Shown: piece by piece, positions 35,299 through 47,280 of the stretch
Layout: every line of letters starts with the position of its first letter
Numbering within the stretch: position 1 is the stretch's first letter
Source of the DNA: Nephrocerus scutellatus
Lineage: Eukaryota > Arthropoda > Insecta > Diptera > Pipunculidae
DNA length: 64,000 nucleotides
Assembly: GCA_947095585.1 (NCBI GenBank)
Contig: OX352761.1
Location: 27,371,777-27,435,776, forward strand
Reading direction: 5' to 3'
Notes under the pieces: model-generated
What the model saw: only the letters and a program-made list of their open reading frames with translations
Told to the model about the DNA's origin: nothing
Databases searched by the model: none
Made by a program: the position numbers and the translations under genes

Positions 35299-36330
35299 AT
35301 GTGCACAAACATACCGTTTGTTGAATCATTTAATTGATCCTCTTCATCTTTATGATCAATAACATCCTTATGGTCAATAACAATCTCCTCCTGAACATCC
35401 ACCACATATTGTAAACCCTTATCGATGAACTTTACGTCCCGACTAATTTTAACTGTATTAGTGCCCGGAACAAAGCATCTGTAAGCCTTAGATTCATAAT
35501 CATAACCAACAAGTATTGCACGTTCACCCTTTGAATTCAGTTTACGTCTCAGTTCTTTTGGTTTGAGTACATAGCCTTCTGAACCAAATATTCTAAAATA
35601 TCTTATATTTGGTCTTATACCGTACCACGCCTCATATGGTGATGTTTTTGTACCCTTTGATGGTAGTCGATTTTGCAAATAATTCGCCATCATAACAGCT
35701 TCACCCCAAAATTTATTTTCTAAACCAGCATCAATGTTCATGCATCGAGCCATTTCAACCGATGTGCGATTCTTGCGTTCAGCTGTACCATTTTGTTCTG
35801 GCGTGTAAGGAGCAGTTCGTTGAATTTTGATACCATTTGACTTCAAATAATTGATGAATTGATGATTAATATATTCACCACCTCTATCCGTACGAATTCA
35901 TTTTGGTTTCTTTCAATATACTTTTTGAATTTACTGTAAACATAGAATTTATTTTTCATTAGGTAGCTGACATTAAACTTTGAATAATCACCGATAAAAG
36001 TCAAAATGTAAACACCTGACCTGATACCTGATACCTGATGTTGTGGCCATTTGCATCGGTCCAAAAAAATCCGAATGGACCAAATCAAATACAGCAGTAG
36101 CACCGTTTTCGAAATTCTTTTAATCTCGCAATTTTTGCCTCCAAGCAAACTTTGCAATTGACGTTAACTGGACAATTTGACGAACATTTGTTAAACTGGA
36201 TACCTTTAACAAAACCATTTTTTGTTAACGCTTTAACAATTTTAATATCACGATGACCCAAAACTCTGTGCCAATAATGTATGCAGCCACCGGTTTCATT
36301 TTCGATTGAATATGCTTTATTTGAGTCACG
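35286..36330 (-). pseudogene. Copia integrase region
   Basis: Minus-strand pieces: an HHCC zinc-binding domain (HYWHRVLGHRDIKIV..NCKVCLEAK, about 36120-36300), a broken catalytic core (35843-36157) and the C-terminal half with APYTPEQNGTAERKNRT, FWGEAVMMANYLQNRLPSK, PYEAWYG and RIFGSEGYV (35286-35846). These blocks identify copia-type integrase; the E of NGTAERKN is kept. Frames are interrupted between pieces. Confidence 0.88.
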
Positions 36331-36355
36331 TAGTTTGTATAGGTTACCATTAATG

Positions 36356-37703
36356 TCAGCAACAGCAATTTGTCGATTTTTTCTTTATTTCACACTTGTT
36401 ACCAACGAAATTTACCTCATAACCAAATTCTGTCAGTTTTCTAACAGAAAGTAAATTTCCTTTGATATCTGGTAACAACAACACATCAGAAATTTTTGTT
36501 TCAATACACTGATTGTTTTCGTTTAATAAATTAACTTTAATCTTTCCTTTACCAATTGCAGCTAATTGTTGACCGCTTGCAACTCGTACTGTCTCTTTCC
36601 AACTTGAATCAATATTAACAAAAGCATCTTTTGAACCAGCTATGTGACAGGTAGTCCCAGAATCAATTAAGAATAATAATATTCGACGCGACAGACCATT
36701 GCGGTCCAAGGCCTAACTTCTCGCGACCATTTGTGCTGCGCATGTTAATTGTTGAAAACAAATGGAAGGGACCTACAATTTAAGGCCGGATCCGAACGGT
36801 GAATTGAGAAGCTTTCCGTGACAAGGAATTACTCTCGGACCGTTTGTCACCCATTCGCGAGATGTGGGACACCGTGAAAAATACTTTTGGTGTTGCTGGG
36901 ATTCGAACCTGAATCAATTATCCAACCATTATTTAGCTCCCGCGTTAAAAATAACTGTTCAAATTTTTCTTCAGCCAGATTTGCCTTTTGATCATATTTA
37001 TTTTTCGATTTCAACCAACTTTTAAACTTTTTGCAGTCAGTCTTTTTATGACCCTTCTTTTTGCAAAACAATGAAACGATTTACTTACTTTATTTGATGA
37101 ATCCACTTTTAAAGCAATATCATTTTTACCACCATTGCGATCTATTCTTTCGTTTATATTCCTCGATGATTTTTGTTTTTACGAAATTCATACTCAATTC
37201 TTCTTCACTTTTTGTTTCAATTGTCGTGACTAAACTATCATAACTTTCTGGCAATGAAGCTAATAAAGTAGCACTCATGAAGAAATTGGTATCTATGTGA
37301 TCACGCACTGCGAGAAAGTTCTTAAATAGCTCATTCATTTGATTTACATGTTTTTCGGCATCACCATCTTCATCAAGTTTTGTTTCATTAAAATTCTCAA
37401 AATATGAATAAGATTGCTGTGTGAACTTGATTTATAGATGTTTTGCAATGTTGTCCAAGCTTCCTTAGCAGATTTACAATCACAAATATGATGTATTAAT
37501 TCATCATCCATATTTAATACTATTGTTGAAGTTGCCTTCTCATCCAGTGACTTCCACGCATCTGTTTTTATTTCTGGCGTTACATCTTCAATAACTTTCC
37601 ACACACCTTTTTCCTTTAAAAGCATTTCCATTTTGAATTTCCATGTGAAATAGTTATCTCCATTTAATCTGGTTATGTTATATCGACTTTCAACCGACGC
37701 CAT
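36356..37703 (-). pseudogene. Copia gag and protease, split by a SINE
   Basis: Gag starts MASVESRYNITRLNGDNY (37703) with WKFKMEMLLKEKGVWKVI and WTTLQNIY. FCKKKGHKKTDC (near 37071) is a CCHC knuckle. The protease reads GWIIDSG before and FLIDSGTTCHIAG after a SINE inserted at 36670-36910, so the active-site DSG region is duplicated as target sequence. Stops near 37340 and 37075 also break gag. Confidence 0.88.
36670..36910 (-). mobile_element. tRNA-derived SINE inside the copia protease, 5'-truncated
   Basis: Flanked by a 10-bp target duplication GAATCAATTA (36660-36669 and 36911-36920). On the minus strand it starts at box B GGTTCGAATCC (36899-36909), lacks box A, and ends in an ATTATTATT tail. 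It is younger than the copia insertion and older than the tandem duplication, since copy 2 has it too (about 45948-46188). Confidence 0.85.
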
Positions 37704-38010
37704 TACGTTTTTCCAAAATCGTGAAATTCAATGTAAAATTAAAGACGAATTTTATGATTTGATTAATCGCACTTTCTAAAATATCTGCAATTTTCGTGCT
37801 CTGGGCCCATAAACTATTGGAATAAGAAAATGAGCAGTGAAAAATATATTAAAAAAACAAGCAGATGATTGTGATTAAATAACAAATATAAAATTGTGTG
37901 TTAATTGCTTCAATGTAAAAACGGAAGTGTGGTGAACAAAAAATAGAAGTATAAATGTCAAAATGACTTTACAATGTTTGAGTGCGTTCAAGTATGTTCA
38001 ATTCTAATAA

Positions 38011-38112
38011 TTCAATCACATAATTTAAAAGAACCACGCTAATCATTTGAGGTTTATGACAAGATTAAAAGAACATCGAATGCTTAGTGTGGTTGTTTTA
38101 AATTATGTGATT
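38011..38112. mobile_element. Small fold-back MITE beside the copia LTR
   Basis: About 100 bp with inverted arms of about 35 bp: AATCACATAATTTAAAAG..CCACGCTAATC at the left against GCTTAGTGTGG..TTTAAATTATGTGATT at the right. Present in both copies of the duplication (about 47284-47386). Confidence 0.65.
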
Positions 38113-38220
38113 TTTTAAGCCACAAATATTCCCGATTTCCATTAAAAACATTTCAGCAATTTTCATTTATTTTATACCAGTTCTAGTTGCTTCAGATCTA
38201 CCACCTAATTTGCTTTCCAC

Positions 38221-38581
38221 GGTTCTATAACATTTTCTAGAAAAACATTTGCTAGAAAAACATTTTCTCGAAAAACATTTGCTCGAAAACATTTTCTCGA
38301 AAAACATTTGCTCGAACGTAATTTTTTGGTAAAATAAATAACCGAAAAATTTTAAAAAAAACTCTCGTTTAGCGAACAAAAATTACTCGCGATAGTTTTT
38401 AGAAGGATGAAAACATAGACTATTTAGTTTTCGAGAAAATGTTTTTCTAGCAAATGTTTTGCGAGCAATGTCGTTTTATACATTTTCTAGCAAATGTTCT
38501 TCGAGTAAATGTTTTTCGAGTAAATGTTTTTCGAGAAAATGTTTTTCTAGCAAATGTTTTTCGAGTAAGTGTCTGGGTACC
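38221..38581. mobile_element. Foldback-like element with 9-bp target duplication
   Basis: 361 bp between GCTTTCCAC at 38212-38220 and 38582-38590. The left arm is about six 15-bp repeats CATTTKCTMGAAAAA (38231-38317) alternating T and G variants; the right arm is their inverse (about 38430-38575). Long inverted repeats made of short tandem repeats with a 9-bp duplication are the hallmark of Drosophila FB elements. Copy 2 has the uninterrupted GCTTTCCAC at 47483-47491, proving insertion. No transposase is encoded. Confidence 0.85.
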
Positions 38582-38704
38582 GCTTTCCACCATTCAGGCG
38601 GCTAGTTATGCTTCAATAAAAGCATTTAATAAAAAAAAATGTTAATATTATTTTTTTAGTTTTAAATGAAATATGAATATATAAATTCAAAAATATGAAG
38701 ATGG

Positions 38705-39815
38705 AATACTAATATGAAGACCCCTACATGGCCCCTAAAATACCACCAAAAGACCCTCAAAAGACTTCCAAAAGACCCCGAAAGGAATCCCAAAGACCAC
38801 TTAGAGACCCCATCAAGAACACCTTAAGATTCCCATAAAACCCCTCCCAATATCCGCTCAAGACTACCTGAACCCCACATAAGACTCTCCTTTAAGACCC
38901 TCCTCAAGCCCATCTTAAAACCCAATCATTAAAACCACCTTAAGACTTCCTAAAGATCACATTAAGACTCCCCTCAAGACCCATAAGTACCACCTTAAGA
39001 CTCCCTCAAAACCCACTCAAAACGCCCAAAAACCCTCCCAAGGTCCCCTCAAGGTACCCTTAATACCCCTTCAAGACTCTCTTAAGACCCCACTCACAAA
39101 TCCCATCAAGATTATACCTCCATCAAGACCACCTCTAAACCCAATTTAAACCCCAACAAGATCAAGACCCCTTTCAAAACCCCTCAAGACTCTCAATATC
39201 TCCTCAAGACCCCTTCAAGACCTCCTAAGAACTTCTCAAAACCCCTAAAGATCCGTTTCAATCATCCTTCAAGATTCCCTTAAGAAACCCTCCAAGACTC
39301 TTAAGACCCCCTCAAACTCTCCTCAAACCCCCTAAAGAACATCTCAAGGCTTCCCTCAACCCTCCCTCAAAACCCCCTTTAAGACCACGTTAGGTCCCGT
39401 AAGAACCCCCTCAAATTTCCTTTGAGACCCCCACAAAACCCTCTTAAGACCCTCTCAAACCTTCATAAACCCCACTCAAAATTCCGTTAAAACCCCTGCA
39501 AAGCCCTCGTCAAGACCCTCTCCCATCGACCCGAACACATCGAGATAACCGCAAGACTCCCGTAAACTGCCCTCAAGACCCTTCAAAACCCATCTCAAGA
39601 CCTCCTCAATAACTCCTTAAGACTCCCTCAATACCCTCTGAAGACCCACTCAGAAATCCCTCAAGACCCCTCTCAAAACCGCCCTCAACAACCCCCTCAA
39701 GATGCGCTCAAAACTACCTCAAAAGCCCACTCAAAACCCTTTTAAACCACTCCAGACCCACCTGAAGGCCCCATAATGACTCTCTTCAAGATCCCCTTGG
39801 AGACCACCAAAAGAA
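38705..39815. repeat. A+C-rich degenerate minisatellite, copy 1
   Basis: About 1.1 kb made of variants of CTCAAGACCC, with very few G on this strand. Units are irregular (about 9-12 nt) and heavily mutated. The minus strand has GGG or GGGG runs every few bases and could form G-quadruplexes. No long reading frame is open, so it is not a protein repeat. Copy 2 lies at 47630-48720 with small indels. Confidence 0.85.
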
Positions 39816-39943
39816 AAAAGCGTGACATAAACTGACAAAAAGACACACAGCCACAGGCAAGTTAATATAAAAGCATTTAAAAAGAAACGAAATTTAAACG
39901 CAATTTGCTTTATAGGTCATCCTTAAAAAACTTACAGCTATTA

Positions 39944-40974
39944 TACTCTGAGGTCCCGATTTGCGTCGTTGAATGGTTCTAAAACTTTTGGACGCAAAAC
40001 GAAACAACGCAAACCGACACACATTTTCGCGTATATTCCTATACAATTGGTTGTAGATTGGTTCCAAAGTTTATAAAAACGCAAATCGAAACAAGTTTTC
40101 CCATACTAGATTGGTTCCAAAGATGATACATTTTTATTTTTTTATTTCATTAAAAAACTCAATTAATTTGACATTTTGGCTAAAGTGCATTATACCGAAT
40201 ATAAAGTTACGGCTTTCTGACTCCCCCCATCTGAAAGCCCTTATTGAACAGACTTCAAAAACAATAATCTTATTTGGCGGTAATTCCCCCTCAGGGAGTT
40301 ATTCCCATATACATCACCTTTCATTTGATACCAATATTTGGGTCCGCCCACTTTTGAACACGCCCCCTGATGAACTTTAATGTGAAAGTCATTTTTTTGC
40401 TCTAACTGTCGAGGGGGGTTGGATTGGACCCAATTTTTCATATGACGGAAGGTATTTAGTTTACCTTTCATATGATACCAATTAATTGTTACACATACCT
40501 GTTCTTATATTGGAATAAGTGAATCATATGATATTTCACTCAATTATATGAAAAACCGCATGAACTAGGTACAACTTGATCAAACTTCCGTTTTAGCTAC
40601 CGTACGCCCATAAAAAAAGTACGGCCGTGTAGAAGTAATTATCACCTTTCATTTGATACCAATATTTTGACCCGCCCCCTGATGAACTTTTTTCAAAATC
40701 CCTTAAAATTCGGTAAAACACATATTTGCCGACATATTTTATTCAATATATGTATGTACATATTTACATTACATAGTATCAAGTAAGGGATTACAAATAA
40801 AATTATAAGGACCATAAATTAACTTTATTTTGATAACACTTCATTTTTTTAGAACGAACCGTTCATTGGAATTACTTTCATTTACATGCTCGTAGCGACG
40901 CAAATCAAAGAAACAACGCAAACCGAATTTTTTGTTTGAGGACGCATATCGACGCAGATTGGGACCCAAGTGTA
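39944..40974. mobile_element. TIR DNA element of about 1 kb, copy 1
   Basis: TACTCTGAGGTCCCGATTTG at the left is mirrored at the right by the inverse of TACACTTGGGTCCCAATCTG, both continuing CGTCG. Subterminal ACGCAAATCGAAACAA motifs recur on both sides. The middle contains several CCTTTCATTTGATACCAAT stretches. No transposase seen, so non-autonomous. Its interior is arranged differently in copy 2 (48856-50113). Confidence 0.7.
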
Positions 40975-41047
40975 ATCTATAAAATGAGATTATAATAATA
41001 ATAATATTTGTCACCTATTCGCGAGACGTGGGACACCGTGAAAAATA
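40975..41047 (-). mobile_element. SINE remnant at the duplication junction
   Basis: The (ATT)n tail is joined directly to GTCACCTATTCGCGAGACGTGG and GACACCGTGAAAAATA, so the middle of the SINE is missing compared with 50148-50425. Both sides of the loss share TTTG. The sequence then switches at ATAC to the LINE, forming the tandem-duplication joint. Confidence 0.8.
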
Positions 41048-42038
41048 CCGCGGACTCTTTGGTAGAACTTCCACGCCTGGTGCGGTCCTCGCTCTCTGTA
41101 CTGTTCTTGTTCAAGCACGAGATTCTTCTCCCAGGCTGCTTTCTTTCGCCGGTGAACTGTTTTTTCATATCTACTAATCTCTTCATATTCATTTTCACGT
41201 GCCCGCGGTCTATGATATTGTTGCATTGCTCGGTATGCATCATTCTTACGTTCAGTCCCTAGCTTACATTCGTCATCGAACCAGTCTTTCCGATCTCTAT
41301 GATTACTGCCTAAGATGGGGCCAGCAGTACTAATGACAGTATTCTTAAGGCGTGTCCATTTCTCTTTTAAGCCTGACATCTAATCCCCTGGACTTACTCT
41401 CCCTGCGTTTAGGGCGAGTTCTATCGCTTGATCGAAGTTATTTCTGGTCTCTACATTGCGAAGGGCAGCCATGTGTTTTTACGCGCATTGGCATCTCTAT
41501 GACTCGTTGTCCATTGTCATTAGTGTTCTCGTGTTAACTATCAGTGCCAATGTACTGCTTGAATACTGGCATCTTACCTAGTTTTGCATTCATATCCCCC
41601 AGAAAGTTTTTTACATCATACTGAGGGCAGGCAAGGAGTTCCCGTTTGACTGATTCAAAGAATTATTCTTTTTCATCATCTGGGGAATCCTCTGTAGGTG
41701 CGTGAACGTTTATAGGCTTATGTTTTAAATCTGTCCCGCACGAGAAGGGTGCATAGCTATTCATTTACAGCTCAAAAACTGATAACGGTGGGTATCATAC
41801 TATTGCTGACCCCTGAAACCCCACCCCGAGCACATGATGTCTTGCATGACAGTATAATATATGTCATATTCTGATTTTTGTAAGATACCATTCCCCGTCC
41901 ACCACATCTCCTGGATTGCTGTTATGTCAGCATTATATTTGGACAGGGTATCGGCTAGCTGCTGTGCAGCTCGAGGTCTATACAGTGAGCGCACGTTCTA
42001 TGAGCAGATTCTTAAATCGTTTAGACGTTTTCGTTGCC
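41045..42038 (-). pseudogene. RTE-like LINE fragment, copy 2
   Basis: Repeats 31767-32760: linker (41045-41379) and endonuclease start (41800-41994). The reverse transcriptase part is absent because the duplication joint cuts the LINE here. Confidence 0.85.
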
Positions 42039-42191
42039 GTCGTCGTCGTTCATCAGTGTATCCGAGGCTGATTTGGGGTTCAGTAATAAAGTTTTTTTAC
42101 GGGCGAGGTTATTTCCTCGCGGCAACATTTCTTTGCAGTGACTATCATTTAGCTTGTATTAGAGGAAAATAACCGGCGACCACCACGTGGA

Positions 42192-42885
42192 GGCTTGGTC
42201 GCGCACTTCCACCAGTCTGCCTTAAATATCAACTTCATAATCTCGGCCTTCAGACAGGGCGAGTTGCTGCGTTCTGTGGAAGACAACAGACCGGACAAAC
42301 TGCTTCTAAACGAGACGAAGTTTAACGCAAGACATAAACTAGAATTAAAAAACTTTGACTTTATACGGACGGACATAAAGAACGCGATTCGTAGTGGTGG
42401 AAAAAATGTATATGAGCGATGTTTCAAACTGTCTGGAGACGACCATTATTTCGCTGCGACTTCGGAATAATAGTTGTCTTCAAATAATATCTACATATGC
42501 GCCGTCGGCTAATCAGTTTTAGGAAGAACTCGAGAAATTATTCGAGAAACCATCAAGATTAGATAGTTTAAATAACTATTTCATCCTAGCGGGAGATATG
42601 AACGCGAAATATCAGGCTTGGTTGGACTCAACAGCGAGCGGAACAGACAGTTTTCTTAAACGCTTTATTGTTTGTTGATGGCAACCAGGTCAGTTATAAA
42701 TTAAAATTACACAGCCCAGTTACACCAGGTTATACTTCCGAAAACTCATATTTGGATTTGTGTATCACAGATGCGCGTCTGCAAATAGAAACGATCCACG
42801 ATAATAAGGTTCCTATGTTGCCGTATGATAGCGCTTACAACGCGGGAGGTTAAGATCCTTTATTACCAGACCAGTTTAAGCGTAT
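42192..42885 (+). pseudogene. LINE endonuclease fragment, copy 2
   Basis: Repeats 32914-33607 with the same broken frames (LLLNETKFNARHKLELKN; YFILAGDMNAKYQAWLDS; YLDLCITDARLQIETI). Confidence 0.75.
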
Positions 42886-42935
42886 GCGTGAATTGTTTTT
42901 AATGGAAATCTGGAATATTTGAGGCTTAAAAAATT

Positions 42936-45900
42936 TATTGGAATAACAAAATGAGCAGTGAAAAATATATTAAAAAAAGAAGCAGATGATTGTGATTAAA
43001 TAACAAATATAAAATTGTGTATTATTGCTTCAATGTAAAAACGGAAGTGGGGTGAACAAAAAAAAATAAGTATAAAGTCAAAATGACTTTACAATGTTTG
43101 AGTGCATTCATTTCTAATGCTCCTCCTCAATCAAACATCGGTTAGTCCAGATAAATTCCTTAGCCATTTTATGCGAGGCCCTGGAAGTGGTTTGGTTAAT
43201 AGATCAGCAACCACGCTCTCAGTTGAGCAATAATTGCATGTAACTATGCCCTTATCAACATAGTCCTTAATAAAGGCCTCGCGTATTGCAATGTGTTAAG
43301 TTCTAGATGATAATTTCTCCTCCTTGATGAACTTCAAGCAACTTTGATTGTTCTCATTGATTAATACTGGTTGATGTACATGTTGATCGAAATCGTTCAA
43401 TAATCTACGAATCCAAAATGCTTCTCGACATGCCTCCGATAATGCCATGCATTCTGCCTCAGTTGATGAAAGTGCAACGCTATCCTGTCTTTTGCTGCAC
43501 CAACTTAATGTACCGTTCAAATATCTAAAAATATAACCGCTGTTCGATTTCCTAGTAGAACAATCATCAGCCCAGCTTGCGTCTGCATATCCGATTAATC
43601 GACGCGTTTCATCATCCTTTCCAAGTGAAAGTTTTATTGAAATTGTGCCTTTAAGATATTTTAACACTTTTTTCAATTCATTCCAATCTTCTTGATTTGG
43701 CTTAGATAATTTTTGAGCAAGTATAGAAACCGCAGCAGATATATCTAGTCTGGTATTAACTGATATACAGGGTGTACCAGAATTCGTGGCACAAACGAAG
43801 CAGGGTGATAGCAGAGGTCATTTCCAACCAAAATAGTCAAATGAAGTTTTATCGAATTGTTGATTGCTGAAAAGTTATTCCATTTTTAGTATTTTTGGTT
43901 AAAATCGCATACGCCGCCACTAAAAAATTAATTTAAAAAAAACCAACAGTTCTTTTGTTTTTGTTTATTTTTTAATACGATCTGGAAGAGTGTGCCTTTC
44001 AGTCATTTTTATAAACTTCGTTATCTTTTGTCAAATTAAAACAATAGATTTGTTATGTCTGTTTGTTTCCCAAAATTGTTTGATGAATTTTTAAGTAGCT
44101 CTGGCGGAAAAACAATGTACTACAGAAAGTTGACCGACTATCAGAAAAACTTGCGACATTAATGCAGATTTTTAAATGGTATCACGCATATAAATATTCA
44201 AAACAGAATGATTTTTATCAATTGTTTTGTGGTGTACGTAGAGTTTTAAAACAGAGATACGTACTTTTGACCTTACATCACTTCTAGCTACAATATCACT
44301 GTTAGTCTATTTTGATAGAAAATTAAATATTTAAGGTCAAAAAAATGTAATTTTTTTTAAATTCTTAAAACCATTACCGATATAAACGTCGTCAAAGTAA
44401 AAAAAATTTTTTTTTTAAACCGATAGACCAACAGTGATATTGTAGCTAGAAGTGTTCAAGGGTTACAGGGTGTAAAGTGATGTAAGGTCAAAAGTACGTA
44501 TCTCTGTTTTAAAATCATTCTGTTTTAAATATTTCTATGCGTGATACCATTTAAGAATCTGCATTAATGTCGCTTAATGTGCACAAACATACCGTTTGTT
44601 GAATCATTTAATTGATCCTCTTCATCTTTATGATCAATAACATCCTTATGGTCAATAACAATCTCCTCCTGAACATCCACCACATATTGTAAACCCTTAT
44701 CGATGAACTTTACGTCCCGACTAATTTTAACTGTATTAGTGCCCGGAACAAAGCATCTGTAAGCCTTAGATTCATAATCATAACCAACAAGTATTGCACG
44801 TTCACCCTTTGAATTCAGTTTACGTCTCAGTTCTTTTGGTTTGAGTACATAGCCTTCTGAACCAAATATTCTAAAATATCTTATATTTGGTCTTATACCG
44901 TACCACGCCTCATATGGTGATGTTTTTGTACCCTTTGATGGTAGTCGATTTTGCAAATAATTCGCCATCATAACAGCTTCACCCCAAAATTTATTTTCTA
45001 AACCAGCATCAATGTTCATGCATCGAGCCATTTCAACCGATGTGCGATTCTTGCGTTCAGCTGTACCATTTTGTTCTGGCGTGTAAGGAGCAGTTCGTTG
45101 AATTTTGATACCATTTGACTTCAAATAATTGATGAATTGATGATTAATATATTCACCACCTCTATCCGTACGAATTCATTTTGGTTTCTTTCAATATACT
45201 TTTTGAATTTACTGTAAACATAGAATTTATTTTTCATTAGGTAGCTGACATTAAACTTTGAATAATCACCGATAAAAGTCAAAATGTAAACACCTGACCT
45301 GATACCTGATACCTGATGTTGTGGCCATTTGCATCGGTCCAAAAAAATCCGAATGGACCAAATCAAATACAGCAGTAGCACCGTTTTCGAAATTCTTTTA
45401 ATCTCGCAATTTTTGCCTCCAAGCAAACTTTGCAATTGACGTTAACTGGACAATTTGACGAACATTTGTTAAACTGGATACCTTTAACAAAACCATTTTT
45501 TGTTAACGCTTTAACAATTTTAATATCACGATGACCCAAAACTCTGTGCCAATAATGTATGCAGCCACCGGTTTCATTTTCGATTGAATATGCTTTATTT
45601 GAGTCACGTAGTTTGTATAGGTTACCATTAATGTCAGCAACAGCAATTTGTCGATTTTTTCTTTATTTCACACTTGTTACCAACGAAATTTACCTCATAA
45701 CCAAATTCTGTCAGTTTTCTAACAGAAAGTAAATTTCCTTTGATATCTGGTAACAACAACACATCAGAAATTTTTGTTTCAATACACTGATTGTTTTCGT
45801 TTAATAAATTAACTTTAATCTTTCCTTTACCAATTGCAGCTAATTGTTGACCGCTTGCAACTCGTACTGTCTCTTTCCAACTTGAATCAATATTAACAAA

Positions 45901-47280
45901 AGCATCTTTTGAACCAGCTATGTGACAGGTAGTCCCAGAATCAATTAAGAATAATAATATTCGACGCGACAGACCATTGCGGTCCAAGGCCTAACTTCTC
46001 GCGACCATTTGTGCTGCGCATGTTAATTGTTGAAAACAAATGGAAGGGACCTACAATTTAAGGCCGGATCCGAACGGTGAATTGAGAAGCTTTCCGTGAC
46101 AAGGAATTACTCTCGGACCGTTTGTCACCCATTCGCGAGATGTGGGACACCGTGAAAAATACTTTTGGTGTTGCTGGGATTCGAACCTGAATCAATTATC
46201 CAACCATTATTTAGCTCCCGCGTTAAAAATAACTGTTCAAATTTTTCTTCAGCCAGATTTGCCTTTTGATCATATTTATTTTTCGATTTCAACCAACTTT
46301 TAAACTTTTTGCAGTCAGTCTTTTTATGACCCTTCTTTTTGCAAAACAATGAAACGATTTACTTACTTTATTTGATGAATCCACTTTTAAAGCAATATCA
46401 TTTTTACCACCATTGCGATCTATTCTTTCGTTTATATTCCTCGATGATTTTTGTTTTTACGAAATTCATACTCAATTCTTCTTCACTTTTTGTTTCAATT
46501 GTCGTGACTAAACTATCATAACTTTCTGGCAATGAAGCTAATAAAGTAGCACTCATGAAGAAATTGGTATCTATGTGATCACGCACTGCGAGAAAGTTCT
46601 TAAATAGCTCATTCATTTGATTTACATGTTTTTCGGCATCACCATCTTCATCAAGTTTTGTTTCATTAAAATTCTCAAAATATGAATAAGATTGCTGTGT
46701 GAACTTGATTTATAGATGTTTTGCAATGTTGTCCAAGCTTCCTTAGCAGATTTACAATCACAAATATGATGTATTAATTCATCATCCATATTTAATACTA
46801 TTGTTGAAGTTGCCTTCTCATCCAGTGACTTCCACGCATCTGTTTTTATTTCTGGCGTTACATCTTCAATAACTTTCCACACACCTTTTTCCTTTAAAAG
46901 CATTTCCATTTTGAATTTCCATGTGAAATAGTTATCTCCATTTAATCTGGTTATGTCATATCGACTTTCAACCGACGCCATTACGTTTTTCCAAAATCGT
47001 GAAATTCAATGTAAAATTAAAGACGAATTTTATGATTTGATTAATCGCACTTTCTAAAATATCTGCAATTTTCGTGCTCTAGGCCCATAAACTATTGGAA
47101 TAAGAAAATGAGCAGTGAAAAATATATTAAAAAACAAGCAGATGATTGTGATTAAATAACAAATATAAAATTGTGTGTTAATTGCTTCAATGTAAAAAGT
47201 GTGGTGAACAAAAAAAAGAAGTATAAATGTCAAAATGACTTTACAATGTTTGAGTGCGTTCAAGTGTGTTCTATTCTAAT
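42936..47280 (-). mobile_element. Defective copia-type element, copy 2
   Basis: Counterpart of 33658-38008: 3' LTR 42936-43118, RNase H (43296-43676 and flanks), fold-back insert in place of RT (about 43761-44576), integrase (44564-45608), protease/gag split by a SINE (45634-46981), 5' LTR 47093-47280. One base of the primer site differs (CTAGGCCC on the plus strand against CTGGGCCC in copy 1). It shares all disabling lesions with copy 1, so they predate the duplication. Confidence 0.85.
45948..46188 (-). mobile_element. SINE inside copia protease, copy 2
   Basis: Identical in placement and target duplication to the SINE at 36670-36910. Confidence 0.85.

Larger units (their letters stand above)
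33658..38008 (-). mobile_element. Defective copia-type LTR element, copy 1
   Basis: Read on the minus strand: 5' LTR (37815-38008), primer site TTATGGGCCCAG just inside it (37801-37812), gag, zinc knuckle, protease, integrase, RNase H, 3' LTR (33658-33840). The primer site matches the internal half of initiator tRNA-Met used by copia. The LTRs are similar but differ by several indels, so the insertion is not recent. The reverse transcriptase core is missing and replaced by unrelated DNA. A SINE splits the protease, and stops break the rest. Non-functional. Confidence 0.85.
31767..41044. other. Tandem segmental duplication, copy 1 (9278 bp)
   Basis: Features here recur at a constant +9278 until small indels intervene. 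The left edge lies inside the RTE-like LINE and the right edge inside a SINE. ATAC stands at 31767-31770, 41045-41048 and 50348-50351. Copy 1 differs from copy 2 by a 361-bp Foldback-like insertion, a deletion inside its SINE and a rearranged TIR element. Confidence 0.93.

Noticed and set aside
36899..36909. tRNA-like box B in copia as a separate tRNA
   Set aside because: Only the B box is present within a 5'-truncated SINE.
34018..37703. An active copia element
   Set aside because: RT is missing, a SINE splits the protease, and several stops break gag and integrase.
38705..39815. A CRISPR-like or protein-coding repeat
   Set aside because: Units are degenerate and contiguous without spacers; no long open frame; the genome is an insect.
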